Assembly: GCF_050632385.1 (NCBI RefSeq)
Contig: NZ_CP192599.1
Location: 1-64,000 of the forward strand
Length of the DNA stretch: 64,000 nt
Source: Humitalea sp050632385
GTDB taxonomy: Bacteria; Pseudomonadota; Alphaproteobacteria; Acetobacterales; Acetobacteraceae
Reading direction: 5' to 3'
Below are positions 47,533 to 56,174 of the stretch, piece after piece. Made by a program: the position numbers and the translations under genes. Each line of letters opens with the position of its first letter. The stretch's first letter is position 1. The notes beneath the pieces were generated by a model. It saw nothing but the letters and a program-made list of their open reading frames with translations, ran no database searches and was not told where the DNA came from.

Positions 47533-47946
47533 TCAGGCGGTGGCGGCGACCGTGCTGGGCACCGCCGTGCGCTGGATCCTTTCCAGCCACTGCCGCGCGC
47601 GGTCGGACATGGGGCTGGCCGCCGCCTGGCTTTCCTGGTCGCGGAACAGCGCCACCATCAGGTCGCCGCTGAGCCGCGCCCCGGGCGATGGCTGTCGTGG
47701 CCGTGCCGCTTCCAGTTCCGCTTCGCTCAAGGCGCCGTTCTGGTCGGTGTCGATCTTGGTGAAGAGGTCCACGGGCGGGGCAATTCCTGCCGTGGCCCCG
47801 GCAGCAATTGCCGGGGCAGCGGCAGTTTGTGCCGCCGCCGGTTCGATGCGCGCGCGCAGTTGCACGAAGTCGCCGCCCTCCACGTCGCGGGGAAAGCGTT
47901 GTTCGCGGCTGCTTGGGGCGTCAATCGCGCCAATCGGGGTGACCAT
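47533..47946 (-). CDS. EF-hand domain protein
   Basis: 137 residues with one canonical calcium-binding loop, DTDQNGALSEAEL (about residues 66-78), and a second helix-rich half without a clear loop. An Ala-rich middle has no evident signal peptide. GGAGG lies about 5 bp before the ATG. Calcium binding is likely; partners unknown. Could be co-transcribed towards the dehydrogenase gene (38-bp gap). Confidence 0.8.
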   Translation of the reverse strand: MVTPIGAIDAPSSREQRFPRDVEGGDFVQLRARIEPAAAQTAAAPAIAAGATAGIAPPVDLFTKIDTDQNGALSEAELEAARPRQPSPGARLSGDLMVALFRDQESQAAASPMSDRARQWLERIQRTAVPSTVAATA

Positions 47947-48018
47947 CGTGAACCTCCGTGGTTCCGCGCCATCCGTTGGCGCGGTCCAGGCAACGCATGG
48001 CGCGTGCCAGAGGCTCCG

Positions 48019-48918
48019 TCAGCCAAGCCGGGCGAACATGACCTCATGCTTGTTGTGCGCGCCGTGGAACAGCATCGCGCCGGGGATCGCGGCAAACCCG
48101 TCCAGCGTTGCGAAATCCGTCTCGCCCTGGAACTTGATGGTGCAGACGATGTTCTTGGCCGCATCGGCGGCGATCCAGCGTTGCACCAGGCCGAGCAGCC
48201 GGGCCGGGTAGCAGATGACGTCGCTGAACAGCCAGTCCACCGGTTCGGGGGCGAGACCGAAGGCGCTTTCGTGCCGTTCCGTCACGCCGGGCATCGCGGC
48301 GACCAGCGGGTCCAGCGGCGCCTTGTCGACTGCGACGACCGAGGCGCCGAGTTCGGCGATGGCCCAGGTCCAGCCGCCGGGGCTGGCGCCGAGGTCCAGG
48401 CAGCGCTCGCCCGGCCCTGGCCAGCGGCCGATGCGCGTCAACGCCTCCCATAATTTCAGATAGGCGCGGGAGGGTGGGCCTTGCCGGTCCTCGATGAAGC
48501 GCACGGCGCCGTTGACGAAGGGGCTGGTCTTGGTCGGGCTGGCCAGCAGGCGGTCGGGGGCCAGCAGGGTCCAGCCACCCAGATGCCCGGTGGGCGCGGC
48601 TTCCGGGAAGACCAGCGGGCGTGCCTTGACCGGGGGCAGGGCGGCTTCGATCAGCGCGGCACGGCGGTGGAACAGCACGGGCAGCAGCGCCCAATTGCGC
48701 TGCATGCCGCGTAGGGCCGCGGCGGCGGTCTTGATGCTGGCGATGGGGATGTCGCGCGGGTCGGTCCAGACCTCCAGCGCCCAGGCCGAGGGACCGGGCA
48801 GTTCGGGCGACAGCGCCAGCGGTCCGTGCCAGCCGGAGATGCTTCGGCCGCTGCGGGTGAGTTCTTCCTCCAGGACGGACTCAAAACCCTCGGCGGCGAG
48901 GTAAGCGGCGGCGATCAC
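48019..48918 (-). CDS. SAM-dependent rRNA 2'-O-methyltransferase (RlmM-like)
   Basis: 299 residues. The C-terminal FtsJ-type methyltransferase has SAM loop CLDLGASPGGWTWAIAELG, DWLFSDVICYP and CTIKFQGETDF, consistent with the Lys-Asp-Lys-Glu set of RlmM, which methylates C2498 of 23S rRNA. The N-terminal half (AAAYLAAEGFESVLEEELTR) is a ferredoxin-like/THUMP-like RNA-binding part. It starts with GTG overlapping the DUF423 stop (GTGA). Confidence 0.87.
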   Translation of the reverse strand: MIAAAYLAAEGFESVLEEELTRSGRSISGWHGPLALSPELPGPSAWALEVWTDPRDIPIASIKTAAAALRGMQRNWALLPVLFHRRAALIEAALPPVKARPLVFPEAAPTGHLGGWTLLAPDRLLASPTKTSPFVNGAVRFIEDRQGPPSRAYLKLWEALTRIGRWPGPGERCLDLGASPGGWTWAIAELGASVVAVDKAPLDPLVAAMPGVTERHESAFGLAPEPVDWLFSDVICYPARLLGLVQRWIAADAAKNIVCTIKFQGETDFATLDGFAAIPGAMLFHGAHNKHEVMFARLG

Positions 48919-49277
48919 TTGGTGGCCGCCGCGAGGGCCAGCAGCAGCCAGCCAACCATCAGCAACGTGCCGCCAATGGGGGCCACCGGCCCGAGCGACA
49001 CGCCCACCAGCGCGCCCCACCAGACCGCACCGCAGAACAGCACCAGCCCGATGGCAAAGGCGCCGCCGGCCAGATGCACGACCAGCCCTGTCCGCCGATC
49101 GGCCAGCAGCCCAACGGCCAGCAGGGCCAGCGCGTGCCACCCCTGCATGTCCAGCGCATTGGCGACCGCCAACCGCGCGGCATCCGGCCGTGCGGCCAGG
49201 CCATGCGCGGCGTAGGCCGAAAGGGCGACGGCCAAAAACCCCGCCAGGGAACCGAGAACCAACCAAATGCGCGCCAT
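48915..49277 (-). CDS. DUF423 (YgdD-type) membrane protein
   Basis: 120 residues with four hydrophobic helices: MARIWLVLGSLAGFLAVALS, a conserved AYAAHGLAARPD loop, then ANALDMQGWHALALLAVGLL. Family function unknown; an inner-membrane protein. Translationally coupled to the methyltransferase downstream. An alternative ATG at 49289 adds four residues. Only 45 bp separate it from the divergent exonuclease gene. Confidence 0.9.
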   Translation of the reverse strand: MARIWLVLGSLAGFLAVALSAYAAHGLAARPDAARLAVANALDMQGWHALALLAVGLLADRRTGLVVHLAGGAFAIGLVLFCGAVWWGALVGVSLGPVAPIGGTLLMVGWLLLALAAATK

Positions 49278-49322
49278 GGCCCACGCCATAGAGAAGATCG
49301 CCCCATTGTGCGAGGCTGCCGC

Positions 49323-50093
49323 ATGGATCGCGTCTGTGTCTTCGACCTGGAAACCGTGCCGGATATGGAGGCCGCGCGCCGCATGCTCGACCCGGACGGG
49401 GCGCTGGATGCCGTGGCGCTGCGGGCCGCGCTGGATGCGCGCTACGCCCGCGCGACCGATGCGCCGGGCAAGGCCTTCGTGAAGGCGCCGCTGCACAAGA
49501 TCGTCTGCGTCGGGCTGCTGCTGGCCGAACGCGAGGATTTTGAGGCGCCCTTCCGCCCGACCCGCTTTGCCGTCCGCCACGCTGGCGACCACGACGAACC
49601 CACGCTGATCAAACGCTTTGTTCGTGTGCTTGAGGACCGCCCAACCCTGGTCGGCTTCAACACCCGTGGCTTCGACCTGCCGGTGCTGCGCTGGCGCTGC
49701 ATGGCGCATGGCATCGCAGCACCCGCGCTGTTCCGGGGCGATCACTACACCAAGAGATTCTCCGTACAGCATCTCGATCTTTGCGAATTGCTGTCGGATT
49801 TCGGCGCCACCACCCGCCCGTCGCTGGCCGAGGCCGCGGCGGTGATCGGTGTTTCCGCCAAGCCCGAAGGGATGGATGGCTTGCAGGTGGAACCGCGCGC
49901 CCAGGCCGGCGATTACGCTGGCATCGGCGCCTATTGCGCGTCGGATGTGCTGGCGCTGTGGCGGGTGTTCCTGGGCTGGCTCGCGGCCTGCGGTGGCATA
50001 TCGGCGGAGGACGCGGCGACCTCGTATGAGGCGCTGCATGACTTGCCGGAGGCCGACGAGCAACCCTTGGCCGGGCTGCTGGGGCGGGGGTAA
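49323..50093 (+). CDS. Predicted 3'-5' exonuclease (PolB exonuclease-domain type)
   Basis: 256 residues. DEDD-type motifs: CVFDLETVPD (ExoI, Asp-x-Glu), LVGFNTRGFDLPVLRWRC (ExoII) and YCASDVLALWRVF (ExoIII). Members are annotated as related to the proofreading domain of DNA polymerase B; they act as single-strand exonucleases, but the cellular role is unclear. The longer frame upstream is on the opposite strand of the DUF423 gene. No operon partner downstream until the ATPase. Confidence 0.88.
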   Translation: MDRVCVFDLETVPDMEAARRMLDPDGALDAVALRAALDARYARATDAPGKAFVKAPLHKIVCVGLLLAEREDFEAPFRPTRFAVRHAGDHDEPTLIKRFVRVLEDRPTLVGFNTRGFDLPVLRWRCMAHGIAAPALFRGDHYTKRFSVQHLDLCELLSDFGATTRPSLAEAAAVIGVSAKPEGMDGLQVEPRAQAGDYAGIGAYCASDVLALWRVFLGWLAACGGISAEDAATSYEALHDLPEADEQPLAGLLGRG

Positions 50094-50099
50094 TTCAAG

Positions 50100-50191
50100 C
50101 GAGTTTATGGGAAGTTATCAAAATTCAGTAACTTTCCTAATCTTCCTTGAATTGGCCGGCCGCCAGATGTTATCGAAATTGGATAAACTCG
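50100..50191. repeat. AT-rich nested inverted and direct repeats upstream of ATPase gene
   Basis: CGAGTTTAT (50100-50108) is the exact complement of ATAAACTCG (50183-50191). Inside are AAGTTA / TAACTT (inverted) and a direct repeat GTTATCAAAATT / GTTATCGAAATT. The stretch is far more AT-rich than its surroundings. It may be an operator, a fold in the leader RNA, or a remnant of inserted DNA. Confidence 0.7.
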
Positions 50192-50196
50192 AATAA
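50107..50196 (+). CDS. Possible 29-residue leader peptide
   Basis: An ATG-to-TAA frame of 30 codons lying inside the inverted repeat (hydrophobic stretch SVTFLIFLELAG, then a Lys/Leu-rich end). It ends 11 bp before the TTG start of the ATPase gene. No clear ribosome-binding site precedes it (TTCAAGCGAGTTT). It may be a chance frame; the case for it is its position and the absence of a better explanation for the AT-rich stretch. Confidence 0.25.
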   Translation: MGSYQNSVTFLIFLELAGRQMLSKLDKLE

Positions 50197-50207
50197 GGTC
50201 GATTGAC

Positions 50208-51386
50208 TTGGATCCGCGACAAAACCCCTACGCGCCGGGGGCGGGCTATCCGCCACCTGAACTCGCCGGGCGCGACGATCTGATCGAGCGCGCCGCGATC
50301 GGCCTCGACCGCATCAGGGCCAAGCGGGCCGCGCGAAGCGTGATCCTGTATGGCTTGCGGGGGGTCGGGAAAACCGTGCTCCTGAACAAGATCAGGATGG
50401 ATGCCGAGGCGCGCGGTTTCGCCGCCGTCAGCATCGAGGCGCCGGAGGGCCGATCCCTGCCGGCGATCATCGCGCCGGCCCTGCGCGCGACGCTGTTTGG
50501 GCTGAGCCGCGGCCAGGCCGTGCGTGCGGGCGCGCAGAAAGCCATGCGCGCGCTGGGCAATTTCATCGGCGCGCTGAAGGTGAAGTACAGCGACATCGAA
50601 CTCAGCATGGACACCGGGTCCGACCCTGGGGTGGCCGATAGTGGCGACCTCGAACTCGATCTTGCCGACCTGTTCCAGGCGGTCGGCGATGCCGCGGAGG
50701 AACGCGGCACGGCGGTGGTCCTGTCGATCGACGAACTGCAATATGTGCCGGAGGAGCAGCTCGCCGCCCTCATCTCAGCCTTGCACCAGGTCAGTCAGCG
50801 CCAGTTGCCGGTGACCATGATCGCGGCAGGCTTGCCGCAACTCGTCGGGCAGACCGGGCGGGCCAAATCATATGCCGAGCGTCTGTTCGAATTCTCCCGG
50901 ATCGACCGCCTGACCGATGCGGCGGCGCGGGATGCGTTGCGCAAGCCGGCGACCAAGGAGGGCGTGGCCTTCACCGACGCCGCCGTCGCGGAAATCCTGC
51001 GGCAGACCCAGGGCTATCCGTATTTCCTGCAGGAATGGGCCAAGCACAGTTGGAACATGGCGGACGCGTCGCCCATCGACGAATCCGACGCCAGTGCCGC
51101 GACCATTGCTGCCTTGGCGGAGCTGGATGCGAGCTTTTTCAGGGTGCGCTTCGACCGGCTGACACCAGCCGAAAAGCGCTACATGCGCGCGATGGCCGAA
51201 CTCGGGGCCGGGCCGCACCGGTCGGGCGACATCGCTGAAAAACTCGGCAAGAAGGTCACGACGGTGGCGCCGTTGCGGAACACGCTCATCTCCAAGGGCA
51301 TGATCTTCAGCCAGTCGCATGGCGACACGGCCTTCACCGTGCCGCTGTTCGACGGCTTCATGAAGCGAATCATGCCGGAGTTGTAG
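50208..51386 (+). CDS. P-loop AAA ATPase (archaeal-type ATPase/orc-cdc6-like)
   Basis: 392 residues from a TTG start with AAGGTC 7 bp before it. Walker A GLRGVGKT (about residue 50), Walker B AVVLSIDELQYVP, sensor region VTMIAAGLPQL, then a C-terminal winged-helix part (GDIAEKLGKKVTTVAPLRNTLI) of the kind in Orc1/Cdc6-like and STAND-type ATPases. The N-terminus MDPRQNPYAPGAGYPPPELAGRD recurs in a widespread family seen as single genes or next to toxin genes. Here no partner is seen. Its last 17 bp overlap the convergent rppH end. Confidence 0.88.
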   Translation: MDPRQNPYAPGAGYPPPELAGRDDLIERAAIGLDRIRAKRAARSVILYGLRGVGKTVLLNKIRMDAEARGFAAVSIEAPEGRSLPAIIAPALRATLFGLSRGQAVRAGAQKAMRALGNFIGALKVKYSDIELSMDTGSDPGVADSGDLELDLADLFQAVGDAAEERGTAVVLSIDELQYVPEEQLAALISALHQVSQRQLPVTMIAAGLPQLVGQTGRAKSYAERLFEFSRIDRLTDAAARDALRKPATKEGVAFTDAAVAEILRQTQGYPYFLQEWAKHSWNMADASPIDESDASAATIAALAELDASFFRVRFDRLTPAEKRYMRAMAELGAGPHRSGDIAEKLGKKVTTVAPLRNTLISKGMIFSQSHGDTAFTVPLFDGFMKRIMPEL

Positions 51387-51861
51387 CGAACCTCGCGAAT
51401 TCCGCCGCCACGCGATCATAGATCGGGCGCTTGAAATCCACCGCCAGCAGCGGCGTTTCGGCCAGGGGCATCCAGCGCCAGATATCGAATTCCGGGTGGT
51501 CGTCCGCATCCAGGCGGATGTCCGCGTCATCGCCCCAAAAACGCAGCGCGAACCATTTCTGGGTCTGGCCGCGATACTTGCCCTTCCAGGCGACGCCGAT
51601 CAGGTGGACCGGCAGGTCGTAGGTCAGCCAGTCGGGGATTTCGCCGATGATCTCGGCGCGGTCGGTGCCGATTTCCTCGGCCAATTCGCGTAGGACGGCG
51701 GTTCGCGGGTCCTCGTGCTTGTCCAAGCCCCCTTGCGGGAATTGCCAGGCGCCCGCGGCGGTGTCGCGCCCGGGGTGCGGCGCCCGGCGGGCAACAAAGA
51801 CCAGCCCGGCGGGGTTGAACAGCACGGCGCCGACATTGGGGCGGTAGGGCAGGTCGGTCAT
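51370..51861 (-). CDS. rppH: RNA pyrophosphohydrolase (Nudix)
   Basis: 163 residues; RppH/NudH removes pyrophosphate from mRNA 5' ends and starts decay. It opens YRPNVGAVLFNPAGLVFVARR, the RppH-type N-terminus, and has a full Nudix box GGLDKHEDPRTAVLRELAEEIGT. WFALRFWGDD is typical of the alphaproteobacterial form. Its ATG overlaps the stop of the divergent deacetylase gene (ATGA). The end overlaps the ATPase gene by 17 bp tail to tail. Confidence 0.95.
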   Translation of the reverse strand: MTDLPYRPNVGAVLFNPAGLVFVARRAPHPGRDTAAGAWQFPQGGLDKHEDPRTAVLRELAEEIGTDRAEIIGEIPDWLTYDLPVHLIGVAWKGKYRGQTQKWFALRFWGDDADIRLDADDHPEFDIWRWMPLAETPLLAVDFKRPIYDRVAAEFARFATTPA

Positions 51862-53054
51862 CGGGATGCTTCCGGGCGCGGCACGTTGTCGCCACGCCGG
51901 ATCAGCATGGTGACGGGGGTCAGGACAAAGCCACGCTGTTCCAGCCCCGCGGCCCAGGCGGCGATGCGTTCGACCACGACGGGGGCGGGGTCGGAGGCCA
52001 GGCCCAGCGCCGACCCCCGGTCGCGCGCGATGCGTTCCAATTCGGCCAGGCGGCGTTCGATCTCGCCACGGGTCGCGAGGTCATCCACCACCAGGTCCAC
52101 GCCACGGCCCCAGGCGCGCGCCGGGGTGCCCGCCCCGGGGCGGGGGTCCAGGTAGAGCAAGCCGCGCCCGCGCAGCGTGTCCTGCACCTGGCCGATCATC
52201 TCCGGCACCGCGGCGAACCTTTCGCCGCGCAAGGGGCCGAGTGCCCCGATCGCGCCGACCTGGCCCTGGATGCGCGACAAGGCCCAGTCCAGCCGGTCAG
52301 CGTTTTCCGATGGCGGGTTGCCGGTCAGCAGCGCGCGGTCGCCCGGGTCGTTCAGGGGATAGCCGGTCGGTTCCAGCGGCAGCGCGGTCAGGGTTTCCAT
52401 GCCCCGGGCGCGGGCACGGTCCAGCAGCGGGGCGTTGCGCGGGGCATAGGGGGAAAAGGCCAGGGTCGCGGCACTTGGCAGGCGACGGATCGCATCCTCG
52501 GACAGCGGGGCGTTCAGCCCGATGTTGCCGACCACGATGGCGATTCGCGGGCGCTGGTCGGCCCGGTCGAAGGGGCGGGCATAGACGCGGATCGAGGTCC
52601 GGCCATCGGCCCCGACCTTGGGCAGCGGCCCGTGGCGGGATGGTTCGGTCAGCGCGGGATCGACCGGGGCGATCGGGCGGTCGGCCATGCCCTGGGCCGG
52701 CGCGGGGCCGGCCAGCGGCGGTGGCGATGGCGCGGCGGGGGCTGGCGGCGGTGCGACGGGTTCGGCCATGGCCGGCGCCTCGGCCACGGCGGGTTCAACC
52801 GGCGCCGCTGGCGGTTCGATCACCGGGGCGGGCATCGACGGGCCTTCGGCGAGCAGCGGGATGGGCGATGGGACGGGGACCGGCGCGGGTTCCGCCATGA
52901 CGGGCGGCTCGTCCACGACCGCCTGGGGCGCCGCCACGTCGGGCGGTCCCATCCGGTGGAGGACGAACGCGCCGGCGCCCAGCCCGGCGATGGCCAGGCC
53001 CCAGAACACCCATAGCGCAGTCCAGCCTTTCGGCCGGGAAAGCCCCCCGCTCAT
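51858..53054 (-). CDS. Divergent polysaccharide deacetylase family protein
   Basis: 398 residues: one N-terminal transmembrane segment (ALWVFWGLAIAGLGAGAFVL), a Pro/Ala-rich periplasmic linker of about 110 residues, then the domain starting RPRIAIVVGNIGLNAPLSEDAIRRLP, the divergent deacetylase fold. Usually found next to envC and ctpA, as here, and thought to act on cell-wall glycans; catalysis is not proven. The catalytic NodB metal triad is not conserved in this family. Leftward order envC-ctpA-this gene-rppH. Confidence 0.88.
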   Translation of the reverse strand: MSGGLSRPKGWTALWVFWGLAIAGLGAGAFVLHRMGPPDVAAPQAVVDEPPVMAEPAPVPVPSPIPLLAEGPSMPAPVIEPPAAPVEPAVAEAPAMAEPVAPPPAPAAPSPPPLAGPAPAQGMADRPIAPVDPALTEPSRHGPLPKVGADGRTSIRVYARPFDRADQRPRIAIVVGNIGLNAPLSEDAIRRLPSAATLAFSPYAPRNAPLLDRARARGMETLTALPLEPTGYPLNDPGDRALLTGNPPSENADRLDWALSRIQGQVGAIGALGPLRGERFAAVPEMIGQVQDTLRGRGLLYLDPRPGAGTPARAWGRGVDLVVDDLATRGEIERRLAELERIARDRGSALGLASDPAPVVVERIAAWAAGLEQRGFVLTPVTMLIRRGDNVPRPEASR

Positions 53055-53070
53055 GACGGGTGGCCCCGGG

Positions 53071-54504
53071 TCAGCGTGCGGCGCGGCGTTGCGGTGCCGC
53101 CGCGGCCCAGGCGCGCAGCAGCGCATTCGCCTGCTGCAACTGGAAATCCGTCTCGGGCTTGGTCGGGTCGAAGGCGGCCGCCCCTTCGGCCGGCATGCGC
53201 TGCACCCGGTCCAGCACCCCGGCCGGCAGGTTCAGCGGTGGCAGCGGCGGCGGGGTCACCGCCCCGGCCGCCTGGCCGTCGTTGCGCAGGGATCGGCGCA
53301 GATCGGCCTCCCGGTCGCGCTGGGCGGCGGTATTGGCGGCATCCGGCCGGGCGGCCAGCACCTCCACATCCGGCTCGATCCCGGTCGCCTGGATGCTGCG
53401 GCCAGAGGGCGTGTAGTAGCGCGCCGTGGTCAGCCGGATGGCGCCCTGGCCGGGCAGAGGCATCACGGTCTGGACGCTGCCCTTGCCGAAGGATTTCACG
53501 CCCATGACCACCGCGCGGCGGTGGTCCTGCAAGGCGCCGGCGACGATTTCCGACGCACTGGCGCTGCCGCCATTGACCAGGACCACGATGGGCAGCCCCT
53601 GGGCGATGTCGCCCGGGCGCGCGTTCCAGCGCTGCGCATCCTCCGGCCGGCGGGCGCGGGTGGAGACGATCTCGCCCTGTTCCAGGAAGTCGTCCGACAC
53701 CTGCACCGCCTGGTCCAGCAGCCCGCCCGGGTTGTTGCGCAGGTCCAGCACGATGCCCTTGAGGTTGTTGCCCGCCTGGCGGCGCAGGTCGGTCATCGCC
53801 CGGCGCATCGCGGCGTCGGTCTGCTCGTTGAAGGAGGCGAGGCGGATGTAGCCGATGTCCCCGCCCTCCAGCCGGAAACGCACGACCTGCGGGCGGATCA
53901 CGTCGCGGGTCAGGCTCAACTCGACCGGCGCGGGCGTCGCTTCGCGGCGGATGGTCAGGCGGATCACGCTGCCGCGTTCGCCGCGCATCTGTTCGACGGC
54001 TTCCTGCAGCGACAGGCCCTGCACCGAATTGCCGTTGATATGGGTGATCAGGTCGCCCGGGCGCACGCCGGCGCGGGCCGCGGGCGTGTCGTCGATCGGG
54101 GAGATGACCTTCACATAGCCGCCTTCCTGGGTGACCTCGATCCCGAGGCCGCCGAACTCACCGCGCGTCTGCACCTGCATGTCGCGGAAGGAGCGCGGGT
54201 TCATGTAGGAGGAATGCGGGTCCAGCCCCTGCAACATGCCGTTGATCGCGTTTTCGATCACGTCGCGGTCCACGACCGGTTCCACGTATTCGGCGCGGAC
54301 CCGTTCGAAGACGTCGCCGAACAGGTTCAGCAGGCGATAGGTGTCGGCCCGGCCGGCATCCTGGGCCCAGGCCGCGACCAGTGGCCCGACCACAAGCCCG
54401 GCCGAGAAGGCGGCGATGATGCCGGCGCCACGCAGCACGCGCCGTGGCTTCGGCGCGACCGTGGTTGCGGTCGTCATCTTGTCTGCCTGCTGCTGGTCCG
54501 CCAC
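53071..54504 (-). CDS. ctpA: Carboxy-terminal processing peptidase (S41)
   Basis: 477 residues. N-terminal signal anchor (GAGIIAAFSAGLVVGPLVAA), a PDZ domain (VISPIDDTPAARAGVRPGDLI), then the S41 protease with the nucleophile Ser in NGGSASASEI and general-base Lys in GVKSFGKGSVQT. Envelope protease in which PDZ and protease domains cooperate. The GTG at 54504 has a strong AAGGAG 6 bp upstream and is preferred over the frame extension to 54603 or the ATG at 54477. The long C-terminal tail is low-complexity. Confidence 0.94.
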   Translation of the reverse strand: MADQQQADKMTTATTVAPKPRRVLRGAGIIAAFSAGLVVGPLVAAWAQDAGRADTYRLLNLFGDVFERVRAEYVEPVVDRDVIENAINGMLQGLDPHSSYMNPRSFRDMQVQTRGEFGGLGIEVTQEGGYVKVISPIDDTPAARAGVRPGDLITHINGNSVQGLSLQEAVEQMRGERGSVIRLTIRREATPAPVELSLTRDVIRPQVVRFRLEGGDIGYIRLASFNEQTDAAMRRAMTDLRRQAGNNLKGIVLDLRNNPGGLLDQAVQVSDDFLEQGEIVSTRARRPEDAQRWNARPGDIAQGLPIVVLVNGGSASASEIVAGALQDHRRAVVMGVKSFGKGSVQTVMPLPGQGAIRLTTARYYTPSGRSIQATGIEPDVEVLAARPDAANTAAQRDREADLRRSLRNDGQAAGAVTPPPLPPLNLPAGVLDRVQRMPAEGAAAFDPTKPETDFQLQQANALLRAWAAAAPQRRAAR

Positions 54505-54760
54505 GCATCGCTCCTTCCGCCGCGCACCGGGCGCGGCTGTTGTCGTCCCGGGCGCGGAGAGGGGTGCGCCGCCGGGGGTTATCGACCCTGTCTTATGTAT
54601 CATGCCTCAACACGGGCCTGGCTTCCAACAACACAACCGTAACACGGTGTCTCAGGGGGGGCGGGCGATGTCCCGCGCCCCGCCACCACATGGCCCCATT
54701 CAAGCGCCATGCCAGCGCCATCCGGCATGAAATTGCTGGGGAATGTATCGCGTTGCCCGC

Positions 54761-56065
54761 TCAACCGCGCCGGGCGAACCAGGCGGCGGGGTCCACCGGC
54801 TGGCCATTGCGTCGCAATTCGACATAGAGCGTCGGCCTTGCGCCATCGGCCGCATTGCCCAGCACGCCCACCGGTTCGCCGGCCAGCAGGCGCCCGCCGG
54901 GGGCGGCGTCCAGCCGTTCCAGCCCGGCCAGCACCACATGGTAGCCGCCGCCGCAATCCACGATAAGTAACAACCCATAGGACCGAAAGGGGGCGGCGAA
55001 GGCGGTGCGCCCTGCACAGGGGCTGACCACCCGTGCCCCCGGATTGGCCGCCACGGTCAGCCCGCGCGATGGCCCGCCCGGGCCCTGGTCGCCAAAGCCG
55101 CGCAGGGTGCGGCCGGCGACCGGGGCGGCCCGGCCGGCCGAGGCGACCACGGAATCCGTGCCACGCGCGGCCGGATCTGCGCGGCGCGCGACGGCGGCGG
55201 GCGGCGGCGGTTCGGGGGTGCGGGCGGCACGGCGGGATTCGGCATCGGCCCGGGCGCGGGCCTGGCGCGCGTCGCGTTCGGCGGCGGCGCGGCGAGAGGT
55301 TTCGGCCCGGCGCGCGGCCTCCTCGGCGCGTTCGGTTTCCAGCCGGGCGATGGCCTCGCGCAGGTCGGTGGCACGGGCGGCGGCCTCGGTCGCGCGGCGG
55401 GCGGCGGCTTCCTCGGCCGCTTCGGCGGCGCCCCGCCGCTGGCGGGCGGCGGTGAGTTCGCGGTCCACGGCGGCGGCGGCGTTGCGCGCATCGACCCGGG
55501 CGGTGGCCAGCGCCTCGGCCGCATCCAGCGCCGCTGTCGCGTCGCGTCGCGCGGCGGCATCGGCCTGGCGGGCGGTGGCGGCCGCCGCCTGGGCCTCGCG
55601 CGCCAGGGCGCGCAGCACGATCAGCGCGCGCAGGGTCTGTTCCGGTTCGCCTGGCGCTGCGAGCAGGGAGGCGTCGGGCAGCAGCGCCAGGCGGCGCAGC
55701 ACGGGGATCAGGGGGGCGAGGTCGGCCTCCCGCGCCGCTGCGATCGCGACGGCGGTCTGGGCGGTGGTGGCGGCGCGTTCGGCGCGCTGCTGGGCGGCTT
55801 CCTCGGCCGCTTCGGAGGCCTGGGCGCGGGCGGCGGCGGCGACGCGCGCCTGGGCCAGGCCGGCTTCGCGTTCGGCGGCGGCTTCGGCGGCGGCGGCGGC
55901 GGCCTGGGCTTCGCGGGCGCGTTCGGCCTGGTCGCGTTCCGCGCCCCGCAGCCGGGCGGGGTCGGCCGAACGGGCGGTCTGGGCGGGCGCCGGCCCCGCG
56001 ACGAACAGCATCGCCACGACGAGCCCCGCGCATACACTGGTCAGCCGTTTCGCTTGCCGTCGCAT
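54761..56065 (-). CDS. EnvC-like murein hydrolase activator (degenerate M23/LytM)
   Basis: 434 residues: signal peptide MRRQAKRLTSVCAGLVVAML, a very Ala/Arg/Glu-rich coiled coil (about 35-290) and a C-terminal LytM domain (VVSPCAGRTAFAAPFRSYGLLLIVDCGGGYHVVLAGL). The zinc ligand expected in the H-x-H motif is missing (YHVVLAGL), so it is probably non-enzymatic and stimulates an amidase, as EnvC does. About 256 bp separate it from ctpA downstream. Two Cys in the LytM domain could form a disulfide. Confidence 0.88.
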   Translation of the reverse strand: MRRQAKRLTSVCAGLVVAMLFVAGPAPAQTARSADPARLRGAERDQAERAREAQAAAAAAEAAAEREAGLAQARVAAAARAQASEAAEEAAQQRAERAATTAQTAVAIAAAREADLAPLIPVLRRLALLPDASLLAAPGEPEQTLRALIVLRALAREAQAAAATARQADAAARRDATAALDAAEALATARVDARNAAAAVDRELTAARQRRGAAEAAEEAAARRATEAAARATDLREAIARLETERAEEAARRAETSRRAAAERDARQARARADAESRRAARTPEPPPPAAVARRADPAARGTDSVVASAGRAAPVAGRTLRGFGDQGPGGPSRGLTVAANPGARVVSPCAGRTAFAAPFRSYGLLLIVDCGGGYHVVLAGLERLDAAPGGRLLAGEPVGVLGNAADGARPTLYVELRRNGQPVDPAAWFARRG

Positions 56066-56174
56066 GACGTGCTGTTAGCACGGCCGCCACGCCCCGTCCG
56101 CCATGCCTGGTTTGGGGGTGGACAGCCAGGGCGGCTGCCGCAGGATGCCCAAAATTTCACCGGAGGGCTGCGAC

